From the NCBI RefSeq assembly GCF_007096635.1, contig NZ_VKAA01000005.1:186001-250000 (forward strand): a stretch of 64,000 bases of DNA, in the 5' to 3' direction. Numbering within the stretch: the first letter of the stretch is position 1; each line of letters starts with the position of its first letter. Origin of the DNA: Mycolicibacterium sp. 018/SC-01/001 (GTDB lineage: Bacteria; Actinomycetota; Actinomycetes; Mycobacteriales; Mycobacteriaceae). A program made the position numbers and the translations under genes. Positions 61,625 to 64,000 of this stretch are shown here, piece after piece. The notes under the pieces are model-generated. The model was not told the DNA's origin and ran no database searches. It saw only the letters and a program-made list of their open reading frames with translations.

Positions 61625-61663
61625 TGTGCCCCCACCAGGGCTCGAACCTGGGACCTGCGGATT
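61625..61663. other. attR core in tRNA-Lys
   Basis: Exact 39-bp match to attL at 44393-44431. It covers tRNA-Lys from the base 3' of the anticodon to the 3' end plus two bases, so integration restored an intact tRNA at this end. Confidence 0.92.
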
Positions 61664-61699
61664 AAAAGTCCGTAGCTCTACCGACTGAGCTATAGGGGC
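61627..61699 (-). tRNA. tRNA-Lys(TTT)
   Basis: 73-nt cloverleaf on the minus strand: acceptor GCCCCTA/TGGGGGC with one weak pair, D-loop AGCTCAGTCGGTAGAGC, anticodon loop CTTTTAA (TTT) and TTCGAGC T-loop. CCA is not encoded. Its 3' half is supplied by the prophage attR. Confidence 0.93.
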
Positions 61700-61824
61700 G
61701 TGGCGTGCGTGCCTGCAAAAGGATACTGCGGGGGTGGCCGTTTGAGGATTCGGGTGTCGGTACCCTAAGCTATCGAAGCTCCCAACGAACGAGGTTGTGA
61801 GTACCCCGGAGGAATTCGGACTTG

Positions 61825-61897
61825 GCCCCCATCGTCTAGTGGCCTAGGACGCCGCCCTTTCACGGCGGTAGCACGGGTTCGAATCCCGTTGGGGGTA
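61825..61897 (+). tRNA. tRNA-Glu(TTC)
   Basis: 73 nt, acceptor GCCCCCA/TGGGGGT, anticodon loop CTTTCAC (TTC) on a CCGCC/GGCGG stem, T-loop TTCGAAT. No encoded CCA. Confidence 0.93.
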
Positions 61898-61929
61898 CGC
61901 GCAACGCGAGTTGTCGGGTTGCACAGCAA

Positions 61930-62006
61930 GGCCCTGTGGCGCAGTTGGTTAGCGCGCCGCCCTGTCACGGCGGAGGTCGCGGGTTCGAGTCCCGTCAGGG
62001 TCGCCA
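61930..62006 (+). tRNA. tRNA-Asp(GTC)
   Basis: Acceptor GGCCCTG/CAGGGTC, anticodon loop CTGTCAC (GTC), T-loop TTCGAGT, discriminator G at 62003, then an encoded CCA (62004-62006). Confidence 0.93.
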
Positions 62007-62045
62007 TCATTGGCGAGGTTCGTCGGCGCGAGTCGATGGCCTTCC

Positions 62046-62122
62046 GGCCAGGTAGCTCAGTTGGTACGAGCGTCCGCCTGAAAAGCGGAAGGTCGCCGGT
62101 TCGATCCCGGCCCTGGCCACCA
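62046..62122 (+). tRNA. tRNA-Phe(GAA) with encoded CCA
   Basis: Acceptor GGCCAGG/CCTGGCC, anticodon loop CTGAAAA (GAA), T-loop TTCGATC, discriminator A at 62119 and CCA at 62120-62122. The final A of CCA is also the A of the chorismate mutase ATG. Confidence 0.92.
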
Positions 62123-62685
62123 TGAACACCCGTGGTGCAGTCGCAGCGGCCGTCACCGGTCTGGCGGTCACCCTTGTCCCCGCGCCGGTCGCGTCAGCCC
62201 AGCCCGTCCACACTCTCGCCGACCTCGTCGACGCCGCGGCGCGCCGCCTCGAGATCGCCGATCCCGTTGCGGCCAACAAGTTCCACACCCGCACCGCCGT
62301 CGTCGACCCCGCGCGCGAGCAGCAGGTGCTCGACAACGTCGGCGGTCAGGCCCGCGATTTCCAGATCGATCCCGCCTATGTGCAGACCGCGTTCCGCGAT
62401 CAGCTCGATGCGACCGTCGGTATCGAGTACCAGCTGTTGGCGCAGTGGACGTTCGACCCGGCGGCCGCACCGGCCGACGCGCCCGACCTCGCCTCGTCGC
62501 GGGACATCATCGACTCGCTCAACCGCGAGATGGTGACGCTGATGGCCGAAGAGTGGGGGAAACTGCATTCCCCGCAGTGCGCAGCGGAACTCGACGCAGC
62601 GAAGGCGTCGGTGGCCACCGCTCGCGGACTCGATCCGCTGTACCGGCAGGGCTTGGACCTCGCCACCCGCAACTACTGCCGCTGA
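62122..62685 (+). CDS. Secreted chorismate mutase (AroQ gamma)
   Basis: 187 residues with a signal peptide (MNTRGAVAAAVTGLAVTLVP, cleavage near ASA-QPVHTL at about 27). The mature all-helical domain has ARRLEIADPVAANKF (Arg and Lys of the active site) and QARDFQIDPAYVQTAFRDQL (in parts), as in the exported *MtCM type. Converts chorismate to prephenate outside the cytoplasm, for reasons unknown. No other start codon lies before the signal peptide core, so ATG 62122, which overlaps tRNA-Phe, must be used; no Shine-Dalgarno exists. Confidence 0.9.
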   Translation: MNTRGAVAAAVTGLAVTLVPAPVASAQPVHTLADLVDAAARRLEIADPVAANKFHTRTAVVDPAREQQVLDNVGGQARDFQIDPAYVQTAFRDQLDATVGIEYQLLAQWTFDPAAAPADAPDLASSRDIIDSLNREMVTLMAEEWGKLHSPQCAAELDAAKASVATARGLDPLYRQGLDLATRNYCR

Positions 62686-62757
62686 CGTGAGGGATTTCCG
62701 CCAGCAGGTGTCGCAGGGCCTGCATGCCGTATCCATCGCCCTGATGGGAGACCGGGA

Positions 62758-63543
62758 TCAGCGGGGCGCTCTGGCCTGCTCGTAGAGCGTGGGATCGTGG
62801 GAGCAGACGATGATCAGGTCGGGCTCGTTGCGGCGGTGCAGTTCGACGAGTCGAGAGTGGTTGTCCAGCACTTGCTTTCGATCCTCTGCGACGGCTTTTT
62901 CGAATGCGGACAGCGCCGGCACCCGGGGGTTCTCCTCGAGAGTCCCGAACTGGAAGAATGCGTCGCCGGCGTGCAGGATCCACCGGTCTCCAGCGTCGAC
63001 GGCGACGCAGGCGTGTCCGCGGGTGTGTCCGGGCAGGGAGATCAGCACGAATCCCGGTCCGATGCCGGTGAGTTCCCGCGCGGCGGCGAAGCCGCGCCAC
63101 GCCTCTCCGGTGATGTCGTACTCGACGAGGTGCGGGCCGTGTGCCCACTGCTCGGAGCGGAACCGGATCCGGTCGGGGATCTTGCGTGACCTCATGGCCT
63201 GGCGTACTTCGGCTGCGGTGACGTGGACCTGCGCGTCCGGGAAGTCGGCGAGGCCGCCGATGTGGTCGGCGTCGAAATGTGTGGTGATGATGTGCCGTAC
63301 GTCGGTGCGGGCGTAGCCCAACGCCTCGACCTGGTGCAGGGCCGTCTCGGCGAGGTCGAAGGACGGCCGGAAGAAGTACGGCCGGAACCGGCCGAACCGT
63401 GCGGGTCGCCGGCAGTCCAGCGTGCCGAATCCGGTGTCGACGAGCACGAGGCCGCTGTTCGACTCGACGAGCAGGACGTGGCACACGACGGTGCCGGCAC
63501 CCCAGGGCCGCATCGTGCCGCAGTTCAGATGGTGGACCTGCAT
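62758..63543 (-). CDS. MBL-fold metallohydrolase (lactonase-like)
   Basis: 261 residues of the metallo-beta-lactamase fold: [11 protein letters not shown] start, [18 protein letters not shown], zinc motif [11 protein letters not shown] (about 88-98), [11 protein letters not shown]is and LHAGDAFF Asp. The subgroup resembles N-acyl homoserine lactonase/quorum-quenching-like hydrolases, but the substrate is unknown. Cytoplasmic. It lies opposite the chorismate mutase (convergent, 72-base gap) and 136 bases from the divergent TetR gene. Confidence 0.9.
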   Translation of the reverse strand: MQVHHLNCGTMRPWGAGTVVCHVLLVESNSGLVLVDTGFGTLDCRRPARFGRFRPYFFRPSFDLAETALHQVEALGYARTDVRHIITTHFDADHIGGLADFPDAQVHVTAAEVRQAMRSRKIPDRIRFRSEQWAHGPHLVEYDITGEAWRGFAAARELTGIGPGFVLISLPGHTRGHACVAVDAGDRWILHAGDAFFQFGTLEENPRVPALSAFEKAVAEDRKQVLDNHSRLVELHRRNEPDLIIVCSHDPTLYEQARAPR

Positions 63544-63667
63544 CAGCCGTCGCCCCCCGCGTCGTCAGCGATGTCAATTTTTCACACTGCCGGGCACACC
63601 CTAACCCGAACGCACCATCGGGCGATGGCGGTGGTGCTGGCCAGGCCGGGGTGGGTCGCGGGTGGGG

Positions 63668-63673
63668 TACCTT
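63668..63673 (+). promoter_or_regulatory. -10 element for leaderless TetR gene
   Basis: TACCTT 6 nt before the ATG at 63680. Confidence 0.5.
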
Positions 63674-63679
63674 ACCGAG

Positions 63680-64000
63680 ATGGTCCGGCCTGCCCAGACG
63701 GCGCGTAGCGAGCGCACTCGGGAGGCCCTCCGCAGGGCGGCGGCCGTCCGCTTTCTCGCCCAGGGGGTCGAGGACACGTCGGCCGAGCAGATCGCCGCCG
63801 ACGCCGGCGTCTCACTGCGGACGTTCTACCGGCACTTCTCGTCCAAGCACGATCTGCTGTTCGCCGACTACGACGCCGGGCTGCACTGGTTCCGCGCAGC
63901 CCTGTCCGCGCGCCCGGCGGGCGAACCCATCATCGAATCGGTCCAGTCGGCGATCGCGGCCGCTCCGTACGACGATTCGGCTGTCACCCAGATCGCCGCG
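63680..64000 (+). CDS. TetR family regulator (3' partial)
   Basis: The frame runs from ATG 63680 to the end of the window (107 codons). The helix-turn-helix is complete: ERTREALRRAAAVRFLAQG, AEQIAADAGVSLRTFYRHFS and KHDLLFADYDAGL. The ligand-binding domain is mostly missing. The leaderless -10 supports the start. It probably controls itself or the divergent MBL hydrolase. Confidence 0.9.
   Translation, partial: MVRPAQTARSERTREALRRAAAVRFLAQGVEDTSAEQIAADAGVSLRTFYRHFSSKHDLLFADYDAGLHWFRAALSARPAGEPIIESVQSAIAAAPYDDSAVTQIAA

Larger units (their letters stand above)
44393..61663. mobile_element. Defective mycobacteriophage-type prophage in tRNA-Lys
   Basis: 17.3 kb bounded by 39-bp direct repeats of the tRNA-Lys 3' part. 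Contains, left to right: tail-type proteins, PE-PPE-like hydrolase, SGNH tail fibre, lysis cassette, exonuclease, endonuclease VII, many small ORFs, a ribbon-helix-helix regulator and a tyrosine integrase beside attR. No terminase, portal, capsid, tape-measure, recognisable repressor or replication gene was found. Order matches the lysis-to-int part of a temperate mycobacteriophage, and the left tail gene appears truncated, so a large internal deletion is inferred. Confidence 0.88.

Noticed and set aside
44393..61663. Tailocin or gene-transfer-agent cluster
   Set aside because: No tail tube, sheath, tape-measure, baseplate or capsid genes; an integrase and att sites are present.
61765..62010. 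Open frame antisense to the tRNA cluster
   Set aside because: It reads through the complements of tRNA-Asp and tRNA-Glu (GLEPATSAVTGRRANQLRHRA-type text is a well-known annotation artefact).

Overview
The window is chromosomal DNA from a high-GC actinobacterium, almost certainly a mycobacterium. The evidence is mycothiol synthase (mshD), a LmeA-type lipomannan factor, a DyP/encapsulin pair, the acyl-ACP desaturase DesA1, a secreted chorismate mutase, an MCE-family protein and ESX-type WXG/EspC-like proteins. From memory, the gene order from about 3.3 kb to 42 kb follows the M. tuberculosis region Rv0787A-Rv0826 with insertions. No database search was possible; family names rest on recognised motifs and synteny.

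Bases 1-44,390 are core chromosome. A LysR/MFS pair, a metallo-beta-lactamase-fold protein and a secreted protein precede a dispersed purine-synthesis cluster (purS-purQ, purL, purF, purM). Between purQ and the encapsulin genes sits a three-gene module (4284-6648): an EspC-like protein, a WXG-type protein with a glycine-rich hydrophobic C-terminus, and an overlapping multi-span membrane protein. It looks like an ESX-secreted toxin with its immunity protein. After purM come folate-linked genes (ygfZ-like, pabC), a sulfur operon (lmeA, thiX, DUF4395, cysA2, sseC) with a poly-cysteine upstream ORF, glnR-mshD, a full pstSCAB operon behind a PHO-box-like repeat, phoU, an LCP protein, dus, desA1, a TetR/DUF2236 divergent pair, an L,D-transpeptidase-like protein and a Ser/Thr kinase. 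Many genes have the leaderless arrangement, with a TANNNT box 6-7 nt before ATG or GTG.

Bases 44,393-61,663 are an integrated element flanked by a 39-bp direct repeat of the 3' part of tRNA-Lys(TTT). It carries a tyrosine integrase next to the intact tRNA, tail-fibre-type genes, a complete lysis cassette (LysA, LysB, r1t-type holin and further membrane proteins), an exonuclease, an endonuclease VII and many small coupled ORFs. It has no terminase, portal, capsid, tape measure, recognisable repressor or replication genes, and its first tail gene looks 5'-truncated. It is best read as a mycobacteriophage prophage that lost most of its genome by internal deletion. A small ribbon-helix-helix gene has a perfect 24-bp operator over its promoter and start codon; its half-site recurs near the left end and, in degenerate form, near the right end.

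Bases 61,627-64,000 return to the chromosome: tRNA-Lys, -Glu, -Asp and -Phe, a secreted chorismate mutase whose ATG shares its A with the encoded CCA end of tRNA-Phe, another MBL-fold hydrolase and a truncated TetR gene.
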